Source: an uncultured Brevundimonas sp.
GTDB taxonomy: Bacteria; Pseudomonadota; Alphaproteobacteria; Caulobacterales; Caulobacteraceae
NCBI GenBank assembly: GCA_946885435.1
Contig: CAMPGL010000097.1
Coordinates: 1-8,079, forward strand
Direction of reading: 5' to 3'
DNA length: 8,079 nucleotides
Shown: one piece after another, positions 1 to 7,453 of the stretch
Layout of the letters: each line of letters begins with the position of its first letter
How positions within the stretch are numbered: the stretch's first letter is position 1
Translations under genes and position numbers: made by a program
Notes under the pieces: generated by a model
What the model was told of the DNA's origin: nothing
The model's input: only the letters and a program-made list of their open reading frames with translations
Databases searched by the model: none

Positions 1-1133
<1,133 letters not shown>

Positions 1134-1143
1134 GGCGGACATC

Positions 1144-2577
1144 ATGGAAATTTCGAACGCCCTTTCCCTCGCCCTGCCGGAGGTCATCGTCGTCGTCGGC
1201 GCGATGGTCGCCCTGATGGTCGGCGCCTATGGCGGCCAGCGCGCGCATGGTCTCGTCAGCCTGCTCAGCATCCTCCTGTTGGTTGCGGGCTCCGTCGCCG
1301 CGGCCATCGGCCCGCTGGGCCAGGCCTTCAACGGCGCCTTCATCCAGGACAGCCTGGCGGTCTACGCCAAGGTCGCGATCTATCTGTCCTCGGCCGTGGC
1401 CATCGTGCTGGCGCACGGCTGGATGAACCGGTCCAACAACCGCCGCTTCGAATATCCGATCCTCGTCCTGCTGGCCGCCGCCGGCATGAGCATGATGGCG
1501 TCCTCGGGCGACCTGATCTCGCTCTACGTCGGGATCGAGCTGCACTCCCTGGCGCTCTATGTGCTGGCGGCCTTCAACCGCGACGACGCCAAGGCCTCGG
1601 AAGCCGGCCTGAAGTATTTCGTCCTGGGCGCCCTGTCGTCGGGCCTGCTGCTCTATGGCGCGAGCCTGATTTATGGCTTCGCCGGCTCGATGCGCTTCGA
1701 CGCGATCGCGGTCGCGGCGGCCTCCGAAGGCGGCGTCGGCCTGATCTTCGGCCTGGTGTTCTTGCTGTGCGGCCTGGCCTTTAAGATCTCGGCGGCGCCC
1801 TTCCACATGTGGACCCCGGACGTCTACGAGGGCGCGCCCACGCCGGCCGTGGCCTTCTTCACCGCCGCGCCCAAGCTGGCCGCGCTGGTGCTGATCGCCC
1901 GCACGCTCGAGATGGGCTTCGATTCCATCCAGGACCAGTGGCGCCAGGTGATCCTGGCCATCGCGGTCCTGTCCTTCATCGTGGGCGCCTTCGGCGGCCT
2001 GATGCAGAAGAACATCCAGCGCCTCTTGGCCTACTCCTCGATCGCCAACATGGGCTATGCGCTGCTGGCCATCGCGGCCGGGACGGTCGTGGGCGTGAAG
2101 GCCATGCTGGCCTTCACCGTGCTCTACATGATCGACGTGACCGGCTTCTTCGCCGCGCTCATGGCGCTGAGCCGCAACGGCAAGCCGATCAGCCGGATCG
2201 AGGACCTGTCGGGCCTCAAGGTCGACCGGCCGGGCACAGCCATCGTCATCACCTTCCTGTCGCTGTCGGTGCTGGGCATGCCGCCGTTCTCGGGCTTCTG
2301 GGCCAAGGTCTACGCCTTCGGCGCGGCCATCCAGTCGGGACTGTGGGTGTTCGCGGCGATCGGCCTGGTGGCCTCGGTCGTGGCCGCCTTCTACTACCTT
2401 CGCATGATCAAGGTGATCTGGTTCGACCCGTCGCCGGGCCAGACCGACGCCGCGCCGCGTGACGCCAAGTGGATCGCCTACGCCTGCGCCGCCTTCAGCT
2501 TCCCGCTGGTGCTGTTCGCGCTCGGCTGGCTGGACCGGTTCTCGGGCGTGGCCGCGGCCTCGCTGGGTCTGGGGTGA
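1144..2577 (+). CDS. nuoN: NADH-quinone oxidoreductase subunit N (NuoN)
   Basis: Third antiporter-like proton-pumping subunit of complex I, inner membrane, 477 residues, the normal family length. The ATG at 1144 follows nuoM's stop by 10 bases, with a weak GGCGGA ribosome site at 1134-1139. The conserved charged residues along the membrane half-channels are present: E132 in GIELHSLALY, K157 in GLKYFVLGALSSG, K214 in FKISAAPFHMWTPD, and K244 in AAPKLAALV. The QKNIQRLLAYSSIANMGY segment is also a family signature. Helices run nearly to the C-terminus, and the protein looks intact. Its TGA stop (2575-2577) overlaps the GTG start of birA, so nuoN is the last nuo gene but is not followed by a visible terminator. 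Expression of the downstream genes probably includes read-through from the nuo operon. Confidence 0.97.
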   Translation: MEISNALSLALPEVIVVVGAMVALMVGAYGGQRAHGLVSLLSILLLVAGSVAAAIGPLGQAFNGAFIQDSLAVYAKVAIYLSSAVAIVLAHGWMNRSNNRRFEYPILVLLAAAGMSMMASSGDLISLYVGIELHSLALYVLAAFNRDDAKASEAGLKYFVLGALSSGLLLYGASLIYGFAGSMRFDAIAVAAASEGGVGLIFGLVFLLCGLAFKISAAPFHMWTPDVYEGAPTPAVAFFTAAPKLAALVLIARTLEMGFDSIQDQWRQVILAIAVLSFIVGAFGGLMQKNIQRLLAYSSIANMGYALLAIAAGTVVGVKAMLAFTVLYMIDVTGFFAALMALSRNGKPISRIEDLSGLKVDRPGTAIVITFLSLSVLGMPPFSGFWAKVYAFGAAIQSGLWVFAAIGLVASVVAAFYYLRMIKVIWFDPSPGQTDAAPRDAKWIAYACAAFSFPLVLFALGWLDRFSGVAAASLGLG

Positions 2578-3329
2578 CCTACAGCCCCTGGCCCGTGGTG
2601 GCCTATGCGGAGCTGGACTCCACCAACGCCGAAGCCTGCCGTCGCGCCGACGCCGGAGAGGCGGGCCCGCTGTGGATCATCGCCGGCCGGCAGAGCGCGG
2701 GCCGCGGTCGCCGTGGGCGCGCCTGGAGCAGCCATCCGAACAACCTGTCCGTGACCCTGCTGATGCGGACCGAGCGCACACCGGCCCAGGCCGCGCTGGT
2801 CAGCTTCGTGGCCGCGCTGGCGGTGGCGGATCTGGCCCGGACCTATGTGCCTGACGCGGTCACGGCGCTGAAATGGCCGAACGACCTCTTGCTCGACGGC
2901 CGCAAGGCCGCGGGCCTGCTCGTCGAGTCGGGCGCCTCGCCCCGTGGCGGGCTCTGGCTGGCGATTGGGTTTGGCGTGAACCTGGCCTGGGCTCCCACCG
3001 ACTCTGAGCGCCCGTCGACCAGCCTTGCGGACCACCTGGGGCCTGGCCAGACGGCTGCCCCCAGCCCGGGCACGGCGTTCCGTCGGCTCGATGAGGTCAT
3101 GCAGGCGCGGCTCGCGCAGTGGGACCGCGAGGGGTCCGCGTCCATCCTAAGTGACTGGACCGAGCGGGCGACGGGCATCCCGGGGCCGTGCGCCGCGCGG
3201 CTTGGGCGCGAGACGCTGGAGGGCCATGCCGAGGGTCTGGAACCGGACGGAGCCCTGCGGCTTCGTCTCGGGGACGGTTCGGTCCGGCTGATCACCGCCG
3301 GCGACGTCTTTTTCGGAGCATCCGCATGA
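2574..3329 (+). CDS. birA: Biotin--[acetyl-CoA-carboxylase] ligase, monofunctional (BirA catalytic type)
   Basis: Activates biotin with ATP to biotinyl-AMP and transfers it to a lysine of the biotin carboxyl carrier domain of carboxylases (acetyl-CoA and propionyl-CoA carboxylase), in the cytoplasm. From the GTG at 2574 it is 251 residues. The ligase core shows the adenylate-binding GRQSAGRGRRGR segment (residues 38-49), KWPNDLLLDGRKAAGLLVES with KWPND at 100-104, and the expected biotin/AMP-contacting lysine K111. A small C-terminal beta domain (from about residue 205, ending in GDVFF) is also present. There is no N-terminal winged-helix domain, so unlike E. coli BirA it should not act as a biotin-operon repressor. 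The start is chosen because the protein then opens directly with the family-typical segment PWPVVAYAELDSTN and overlaps nuoN's stop as GTGA. The frame stays open further upstream, but only as a shadow of nuoN. There is no good ribosome site, so reinitiation after nuoN is likely. Confidence 0.93.
   Translation: MTYSPWPVVAYAELDSTNAEACRRADAGEAGPLWIIAGRQSAGRGRRGRAWSSHPNNLSVTLLMRTERTPAQAALVSFVAALAVADLARTYVPDAVTALKWPNDLLLDGRKAAGLLVESGASPRGGLWLAIGFGVNLAWAPTDSERPSTSLADHLGPGQTAAPSPGTAFRRLDEVMQARLAQWDREGSASILSDWTERATGIPGPCAARLGRETLEGHAEGLEPDGALRLRLGDGSVRLITAGDVFFGASA
3315..3318 (+). promoter_or_regulatory. Ribosome binding site of rnj
   Basis: GGAG lies 7 bases before the ATG at 3326, inside the last codons of birA. 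It supports that ATG as the RNase J start over codons further upstream in the same open frame (which reaches back to 3188). Translation can therefore begin both by reinitiation at the ATGA overlap and by direct ribosome loading. Confidence 0.6.
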
Positions 3330-5002
3330 GCGCGAACCCGCGCGACGAACTGGTCTTCCTGCCGCTCGGGGGCTCCAACGAGATCGGCATGAACCTGAAC
3401 GCCTACGGGTTCGGGCCGCCGGACGACCGGCGCTGGATCATCGTGGACGTGGGCGTGACCTTCGGGGACGCCTCGACGCCGGGCGTGGACGTGATCGTGC
3501 CGGACCCGACCTATCTCGAGGACGAAAACATCCTGGGCATCGTCCTCACCCACGCGCACGAGGACCATATCGGGGCGCTAGGCTGGCTGTGGCCGCGCAT
3601 CAAGGCGCCGCTCTACGCCACGCCGTTCACGGCGTTCCTTATTCGCGAAAAGTTGCGCGACGCGGGGCTGCTGGACCAGGTGGAGCTGAACGAGGCGCCA
3701 CTGGGATCAACCCTCCAACTGGGCGACTTCGAGGTGACCTTCGTCACCATCACCCACTCGATTCCCGAGCCGAACGGCCTGGCGATCAAGACCCCGCTCG
3801 GCACCGTCCTCCACACCGGGGACTGGAAGATCGACGACGACCCGGTGATCGGCGCCCGCACCGACGTGGAGACCATCCGTCGCCTCGGCGAGGAGGGGGT
3901 GCTGGCCATGGTCTGCGACTCCACCAACGTCTTCGTGGACGGCACGGCGGGTTCCGAGGCCGATGTGCGCGACGCCCTGGTCGAGCTGATCGGGAGCCTC
4001 AAGGGCAAGGTGGCCGTCGGCTGCTTCGCCTCCAATGTGGCCCGGGTCGACAGCGTCATTCGCGCGGCGGAGGCCTGCGGGCGCCGGGTCTGCCTGGTCG
4101 GCCGTTCGATGCACCGCATCACCAGCGCGGCCAAGTCGGTCGGCCTGCTCGCCGATGTGCAGGACTTCATCTCGGAGGAGGAGGCCGGCTACTTCCCCGA
4201 CGAGTCGATCCTCTACATCTGCACCGGCAGCCAGGGTGAACCGCGCGCGGCGCTGAACCGGATCGCCGAAGGGACCCACCCGCATGTGACCCTGGGGCAG
4301 GGGGATTCGTGCGTCTTCTCTTCGCGCGTCATCCCGGGCAATGAGCTGGCCATTGGGCGGATGCAGGACAAGCTCGCGGAGCGGGGGGTGCGCCTCTACA
4401 CCGAGCGCGATCATCCGGGCATCCACGTCTCGGGCCACCCGTGCCGGGACGAGCTGAAGCAGATGTACCAGTGGGCCCGGCCGCGCATCGCGGTGCCGAC
4501 CCACGGCCAGCGCCGGCACCTGATCGAGCACTGCAATCTGGCCAAGGACATGCAGACGCCGGAGGCCGTGGCCCTGAGGAACGGGGACCTGCTGCGGCTC
4601 GCCCCCGGCATGGCCGAGATCATCGACGAGGTGCCGTCGGGCCGGCTCTTCGTCGATGGCGGGGTGCTGTCGCCAGAGGGGTCGGCCGCGCTGCGGGAGC
4701 GGCGCCATGCGTCGGTCGCCGGGATGCTCGCCGTGGCCGTGGCCATCGACGGACGCGGCAAGGTGGTGGGTGACATCGAGGTGCGCGGCGTCGGCCTTCC
4801 CGGCGACGCCGACTATTCCCTGGACGACGCGCTCGACGACCTCGCTGAGGAAGCTGACACCGCTCTCTCGCGAATGAAGTCCGAGGCACGCCTCGACGAC
4901 GTGGCGGTCGAACAGGCGGTCGGCCGCGCGCTCAAGAAGGCCTCGCAGCGAATCTGGGACCGCCGCCGTCCGATCGTGGAGACCCTGATCGTCAGAATCT
5001 GA
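3326..5002 (+). CDS. rnj: Ribonuclease J (metallo-beta-lactamase / beta-CASP family)
   Basis: A 5'-3' exoribonuclease and endonuclease acting in the cytoplasm. In alphaproteobacteria the family matures rRNA 5' ends and degrades mRNA. 558 residues, normal length. The metallo-beta-lactamase part has the zinc motif HAHEDH at residues 76-81, H144 in THSIPEPNG, D166 in HTGDWK, and H393 in PTHGQRRH. The inserted beta-CASP part shows DSTNV (198-202), GCFASNVARV, GRSMHRI, and TGSQGEP (300-306). HVSGHPCRDE (367 onward) contributes the phosphate-pocket histidine region. A C-terminal domain (from about residue 440) ends in PIVETLIVRI. All expected catalytic residues are present. The ATG overlaps birA's TGA as ATGA. 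A 70-base gap follows, without an obvious strong hairpin-plus-T terminator. Closely related beta-CASP enzymes (RNase Z, CPSF-like) are excluded by length and by the bacterial RNase J N-terminal block LPLGGSNEIGMN. Confidence 0.96.
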   Translation: MSANPRDELVFLPLGGSNEIGMNLNAYGFGPPDDRRWIIVDVGVTFGDASTPGVDVIVPDPTYLEDENILGIVLTHAHEDHIGALGWLWPRIKAPLYATPFTAFLIREKLRDAGLLDQVELNEAPLGSTLQLGDFEVTFVTITHSIPEPNGLAIKTPLGTVLHTGDWKIDDDPVIGARTDVETIRRLGEEGVLAMVCDSTNVFVDGTAGSEADVRDALVELIGSLKGKVAVGCFASNVARVDSVIRAAEACGRRVCLVGRSMHRITSAAKSVGLLADVQDFISEEEAGYFPDESILYICTGSQGEPRAALNRIAEGTHPHVTLGQGDSCVFSSRVIPGNELAIGRMQDKLAERGVRLYTERDHPGIHVSGHPCRDELKQMYQWARPRIAVPTHGQRRHLIEHCNLAKDMQTPEAVALRNGDLLRLAPGMAEIIDEVPSGRLFVDGGVLSPEGSAALRERRHASVAGMLAVAVAIDGRGKVVGDIEVRGVGLPGDADYSLDDALDDLAEEADTALSRMKSEARLDDVAVEQAVGRALKKASQRIWDRRRPIVETLIVRI

Positions 5003-5061
5003 GGGGTCCGGCTCGCTTTACGCCTGCCTGGCTTTGAGTCAGAACAAGGCGTCAGGGGATC

Positions 5062-5067
5062 GGGAGG
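5062..5067 (+). promoter_or_regulatory. Strong ribosome binding site before the 5073 gene
   Basis: GGGAGG sits 5 bases before the ATG at 5073, the best ribosome site in the window. It decides the start in favour of 5073 over the in-frame TTG at 5034, which would put a charged stretch in front of the signal peptide. It also shows this gene is not dependent on coupling to rnj. Confidence 0.75.
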
Positions 5068-5072
5068 ACACC

Positions 5073-5513
5073 ATGTTTCGTCTGACCTTTGGGGCCATCC
5101 TGGCCGCCACCACCATCGCCTCGGCCGCCGCGGCCCAGGACACCTCCACAGCCATGGGAACCGTCCAGGCCTTCTACGGCCAGGCGACACCACCCCGCGC
5201 GGGTCTGGCCAGCTATTTCGTGCCTGACCTGGCCGCGGCCATGGAGAGCGATCTGGCCCGGCGCGACGGCATCCTCGCGCCGGACTACCGTTTCGACCTG
5301 GGCGAGAAACCGGGCGGCGACATGACCTTCAGCGAAGGCGAGTCGGAAAACGGCGCAGGCGTGACCGTGGAGTTCGACGGCGGGCGTGTCTTCGTCGATC
5401 TGTGCCGCCGCGGTGATGGCCAGTGGCGCATCGCCGATATCCGTGATCCGGAGGAATTCTGGGGCACGCGGGGCTACATGGGACTACACCTCGGCCGGGT
5501 GCAGTGCGAATAG
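5073..5513 (+). CDS. Small exported protein of unknown function
   Basis: 146 residues, not recognised as a named family. Residues 1-21 form a signal peptide (MFR, then a hydrophobic Ala/Thr/Ile stretch, ending ASAAAA before QD), so the mature protein of about 125 residues is probably periplasmic. It looks like a compact alpha+beta fold: a helical start (MGTVQAFYGQA), a helix with PDLAAAMESDLARRDG, then beta-type segments including VTVEFDGGRVFVDLC and GQWRIADI. This layout resembles NTF2-like/DUF3828-type domains (helix pair, then a curved sheet); that is a guess from pattern only. Two cysteines, C111 and C145 (second-last residue), could form a disulfide tying the C-terminus to the sheet. It has its own strong ribosome site, lies 70 bases after rnj, and is followed 30 bases later by the secreted protease gene, so the two exported products are probably co-transcribed. 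Confidence 0.85.
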   Translation: MFRLTFGAILAATTIASAAAAQDTSTAMGTVQAFYGQATPPRAGLASYFVPDLAAAMESDLARRDGILAPDYRFDLGEKPGGDMTFSEGESENGAGVTVEFDGGRVFVDLCRRGDGQWRIADIRDPEEFWGTRGYMGLHLGRVQCE

Positions 5514-5543
5514 GCCGTTTCTCGTTTCAAGTCGGGGGTTAGG

Positions 5544-6767
5544 GTGAGAGTTCTGATCGCGGCGCTGGCCGCCGCAACGGTCGGCTTCGGCCTCATGGGC
5601 GACGCCGCCGCGACGTCCAAGGAGACCTTCAGTCTCGCCCGCCAGACCAAGCCAGGCGGCCCGGCCCCGGCCCAGGGCGGCGGCGACGATTCCTGCCGTT
5701 GGGCCAACGACAACGAGTGTGACGATCCCGACATCGGCACCGGCGCCTGTCAGCTCGGCACCGACCGCTCGGACTGTCAGTACCTGAGGAACGGCGAAGC
5801 CGACGCCTGCCGCTGGGCCAACGACGGTGAGTGCGACGAGCCGGGCCTGGGGACCGGCGCCTGCGTCCAGGGATCGGACCGCACCGACTGCGGGGCGGTC
5901 TCGGACCTGCGCTTCCGCAGCGACACCTGCGCCACAGCCTTCAACAACGTCTGCGAGGAGCCCGGCGTCGGCAACGGCCGCTGCGAGGCGCGCACGGACC
6001 GCCGCGACTGCGTCGGCGCCGACCGGCCGATGACGATCAACGACCACTTCTTCGGCCACGACGACCGCATCTTCGTGCGCCAGCAGGAGTATCCCTGGAG
6101 CCTGATCGGTCTGCTCAGCATGGACAGCGGCGGGGCCTGCACCGCGACCCTGATCGGGCCCGACGTCCTGATCACAGCCGCTCACTGCATCCACGGCGAC
6201 GGCGGTCGGCCCAATGCGGCCGCGGAGTTCCGCGCCAGCGACGGCCAGACGGCGCGGGTCACCTACTATCTCATCGACCGCAACTTCAACTACGAGCGGT
6301 TCAACAGCTCCGACGACATCGACCAGCTGGACTGGGCGCTCCTGCGGATCGACCGCCGGCTGGGAGACGAGCTGGGCTACATGGAGGTGTTCGACCTGGC
6401 GGGGCAGGGCGAAGCCCGTGCGCGTACTGCGGACCTCTATCAGGCCGGCTGGTCCTGGGACACGGGCAACGAGCGGCTGTCGGGCAACGAGGGGTGCCGC
6501 ATCATCGAGGTGCACCGTGTCGGCACCTTCGCGCACCAGTGCGACACCACGCGCGGCGATTCCGGCTCGCCCTTCATGGTCAGGGCCTCCAGCGGGCGCT
6601 ATCAGGTGGTGGGTGTGGATTCCAGCTTCAGAAGCGTCCCGGGCCGACCCGTCATGAACATCGCCGTCAGCGCCTCGAACTTCGACGACTTCGTCGACGA
6701 CTTCCGCGCGGGCCGCATCGGCGATGCGGTCGGCGGCGGCGGATCCGGCGGACGGGGGCCGAAGTGA
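5544..6767 (+). CDS. Secreted V8/trypsin-like serine protease with three N-terminal four-cysteine repeats
   Basis: 407 residues. Residues 1 to about 23 are a signal peptide (cleavage near DAAA/TS). A Gly/Pro/Gln linker (about 33-48) follows, then three cysteine repeats (51-78, 89-116, 129-156), then a chymotrypsin-fold (S1/V8-like) domain from about residue 165. The catalytic triad is visible: H214 in TAAHC, D263 in DWALLRID, and S340 in GDSGSP. YPWSLIG and CTATLIGPDVLITAAHC match the opening of V8-like proteases (COG3591 type). C199-C215 and C318-C333 are likely disulfides, making 16 cysteines in all, an even number. D334 lies six residues before the serine, where trypsin has its specificity aspartate, but the local spacing differs, so cleavage preference is uncertain. 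The last 13 residues are Gly-rich. The start is GTG at 5544 with GGGGG at 5534-5538 upstream. The TGA stop overlaps the mce start as GTGA. The protein is probably periplasmic or extracellular; its substrate is unknown. Confidence 0.9.
   Translation: MRVLIAALAAATVGFGLMGDAAATSKETFSLARQTKPGGPAPAQGGGDDSCRWANDNECDDPDIGTGACQLGTDRSDCQYLRNGEADACRWANDGECDEPGLGTGACVQGSDRTDCGAVSDLRFRSDTCATAFNNVCEEPGVGNGRCEARTDRRDCVGADRPMTINDHFFGHDDRIFVRQQEYPWSLIGLLSMDSGGACTATLIGPDVLITAAHCIHGDGGRPNAAAEFRASDGQTARVTYYLIDRNFNYERFNSSDDIDQLDWALLRIDRRLGDELGYMEVFDLAGQGEARARTADLYQAGWSWDTGNERLSGNEGCRIIEVHRVGTFAHQCDTTRGDSGSPFMVRASSGRYQVVGVDSSFRSVPGRPVMNIAVSASNFDDFVDDFRAGRIGDAVGGGGSGGRGPK
5694..6011 (+). repeat. Three tandem cysteine-rich repeats (LNR-like), coding for residues 51-156 of the protease
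   Basis: Each unit has cysteine spacing C-x7-C-x9-C-x8-C with no exception: C51/59/69/78, C89/97/107/116 and C129/137/147/156. Shared residues include N(D/N)xxC(D/E)(D/E)P, G(T/N)G and DRxDC at the end of each unit. Units 1 and 2 are very similar in DNA as well (both open as TGCCG, T or C, then TGGGCCAACGAC), while unit 3 has diverged, losing the Trp. The acidic residues around the cysteines resemble the calcium-binding layout of Lin-12/Notch-type repeats, which also end in an acidic-Cys pair. That resemblance is inference from pattern only. Confidence 0.85.
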
Positions 6768-7186
6768 TCGGACGTCTGAACCATGTCGGTGTCGCCACGC
6801 CGTCCATCGACGACAGCATCCGCCTCTACCGCGAGATGTTCGGCGCGACGGACATCACCGAGCCGTTCGATCTGCCGCCCCAGGGGGTGCGCGTCTGTTT
6901 CGTGAATCTGCCCAACAGCCAGATCGAGCTGATCGAACCCCTGGGCGACGACAGTCCGCTTATCGGCTTTCTGGCCAAGAACCCCAGAGGGGGACAGCAC
7001 CACGTCTGTTTCGAGGTCGAGGACATCATCGCCGCGCGTGACGAGATGCGGGCCAAGGGCGCGACCATCCTGGGCACGGGCGAGCCACGCATCGGCGCGC
7101 ACGGTACGCCGGTGATCTTCTTGCATCCCAAGGACATGGGGGGCGTGCTGGTCGAGCTGATGCAGCGCCCGGCCGAGGCCCACTGA
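6764..7186 (+). CDS. mce: Methylmalonyl-CoA epimerase
   Basis: Interconverts (2S)- and (2R)-methylmalonyl-CoA, linking propionyl-CoA carboxylase to methylmalonyl-CoA mutase and succinyl-CoA; cytoplasmic. 140 residues, normal length, a vicinal-oxygen-chelate (glyoxalase-like) fold of two similar halves. Expected metal-site positions are seen: H7 in LNHVGVA, E55 in QIELIEPL (Gln in some homologues), the His pair H79/H80 in GGQHHVCFEV, and E131 in VLVELMQ. HGTPVIFLHPKDMGGVLVEL is the family's C-terminal signature. The start is GTG at 6764, overlapping the protease's TGA. It gives the standard MIGRLNHVGVA opening, and the open frame further upstream is only a shadow of the protease gene. Ribosome site is weak (GGGGG at 6754-6758). 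A lactoylglutathione lyase is the alternative VOC member, but length and signature favour the epimerase. Confidence 0.93.
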   Translation: MIGRLNHVGVATPSIDDSIRLYREMFGATDITEPFDLPPQGVRVCFVNLPNSQIELIEPLGDDSPLIGFLAKNPRGGQHHVCFEVEDIIAARDEMRAKGATILGTGEPRIGAHGTPVIFLHPKDMGGVLVELMQRPAEAH

Positions 7187-7440
7187 TGGGCCCCTTCACC
7201 CTGATCGCCATCTACTTCATCTGCTGGTGGGTGGTGCTGTTCGTGGTCCTGCCGCTGGGCATGAACCAGGGCGCTCGCGAGCGACCCCAGGACGGCGGCG
7301 ACTGGGGCGCGCCCGGCAGGCCGAACCTGAAGCGCAAATTCATCACCACCACCTGGATCGCCGCCATCGTCTGGCTCGTTGTGGTGGGGATCATCTTCTC
7401 CGGCGTGATCACCCTGCCGGACATGTCGCGCACCTACTGA
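7186..7440 (+). CDS. DUF1467-family two-helix membrane protein
   Basis: 84 residues with two hydrophobic segments (about 4-26 and 53-76) joined by a hydrophilic loop of about 25 residues containing KRK (49-51). The positive residues suggest the loop is cytoplasmic with both ends outside. The opening IAIYFICWWVVLFVVLPLG matches the alphaproteobacterial DUF1467 family, which from memory is commonly encoded next to mce and proS. Its function is not known. The ATG shares one base with the mce stop (TGATG), with a modest GAGG at 7175-7178 upstream, so translation is likely coupled to the epimerase. The short C-terminal tail ends in LPDMSRTY. Confidence 0.85.
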   Translation: MGPFTLIAIYFICWWVVLFVVLPLGMNQGARERPQDGGDWGAPGRPNLKRKFITTTWIAAIVWLVVVGIIFSGVITLPDMSRTY

Positions 7441-7443
7441 ACC

Positions 7444-7447
7444 GGAG
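7444..7447 (+). promoter_or_regulatory. Ribosome binding site of the 7454 lipoprotein gene
   Basis: GGAG, 6 bases before the ATG at 7454, in the 13-base gap after DUF1467. It supports the lipoprotein start and suggests the gene is the last member of the transcript. Confidence 0.6.
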
Positions 7448-7453
7448 ACCGCC

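Noticed and set aside
3707..4708. Minus-strand open frame of 333 codons opposite RNase J
   Set aside because: RNase J on the + strand has every family motif. The antisense product is His/Arg/Gly-rich with no coherent domain, the usual shadow in high-GC DNA.
5034..5072. TTG start at 5034 for the small exported protein
   Set aside because: It would add 13 mostly polar/charged residues before the signal peptide and would waste the strong GGGAGG site at 5062-5067.
5003..5072. Possible terminator after rnj: CGCCT and AGGCG inverted copies about 20 bases apart
   Set aside because: The stem is only 5 bases with a loop of about 20 and no following T-run, so it is too weak to call. No convincing promoter elements were found in this gap either.
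5484..6536. Long open frame of 350 codons on the minus strand opposite the protease
   Set aside because: It is a low-complexity Ala/Val/Gly/Asp-rich translation produced by antisense reading of a GC-rich gene. It has no recognisable domain, and the + strand has an intact triad and ordered cysteine repeats.
5831..6763. Upstream in-frame extension of mce through the protease gene
   Set aside because: The extra 311 codons are Arg/Pro-rich shadow sequence. The GTG at 6764 gives the family-standard N-terminus and length.
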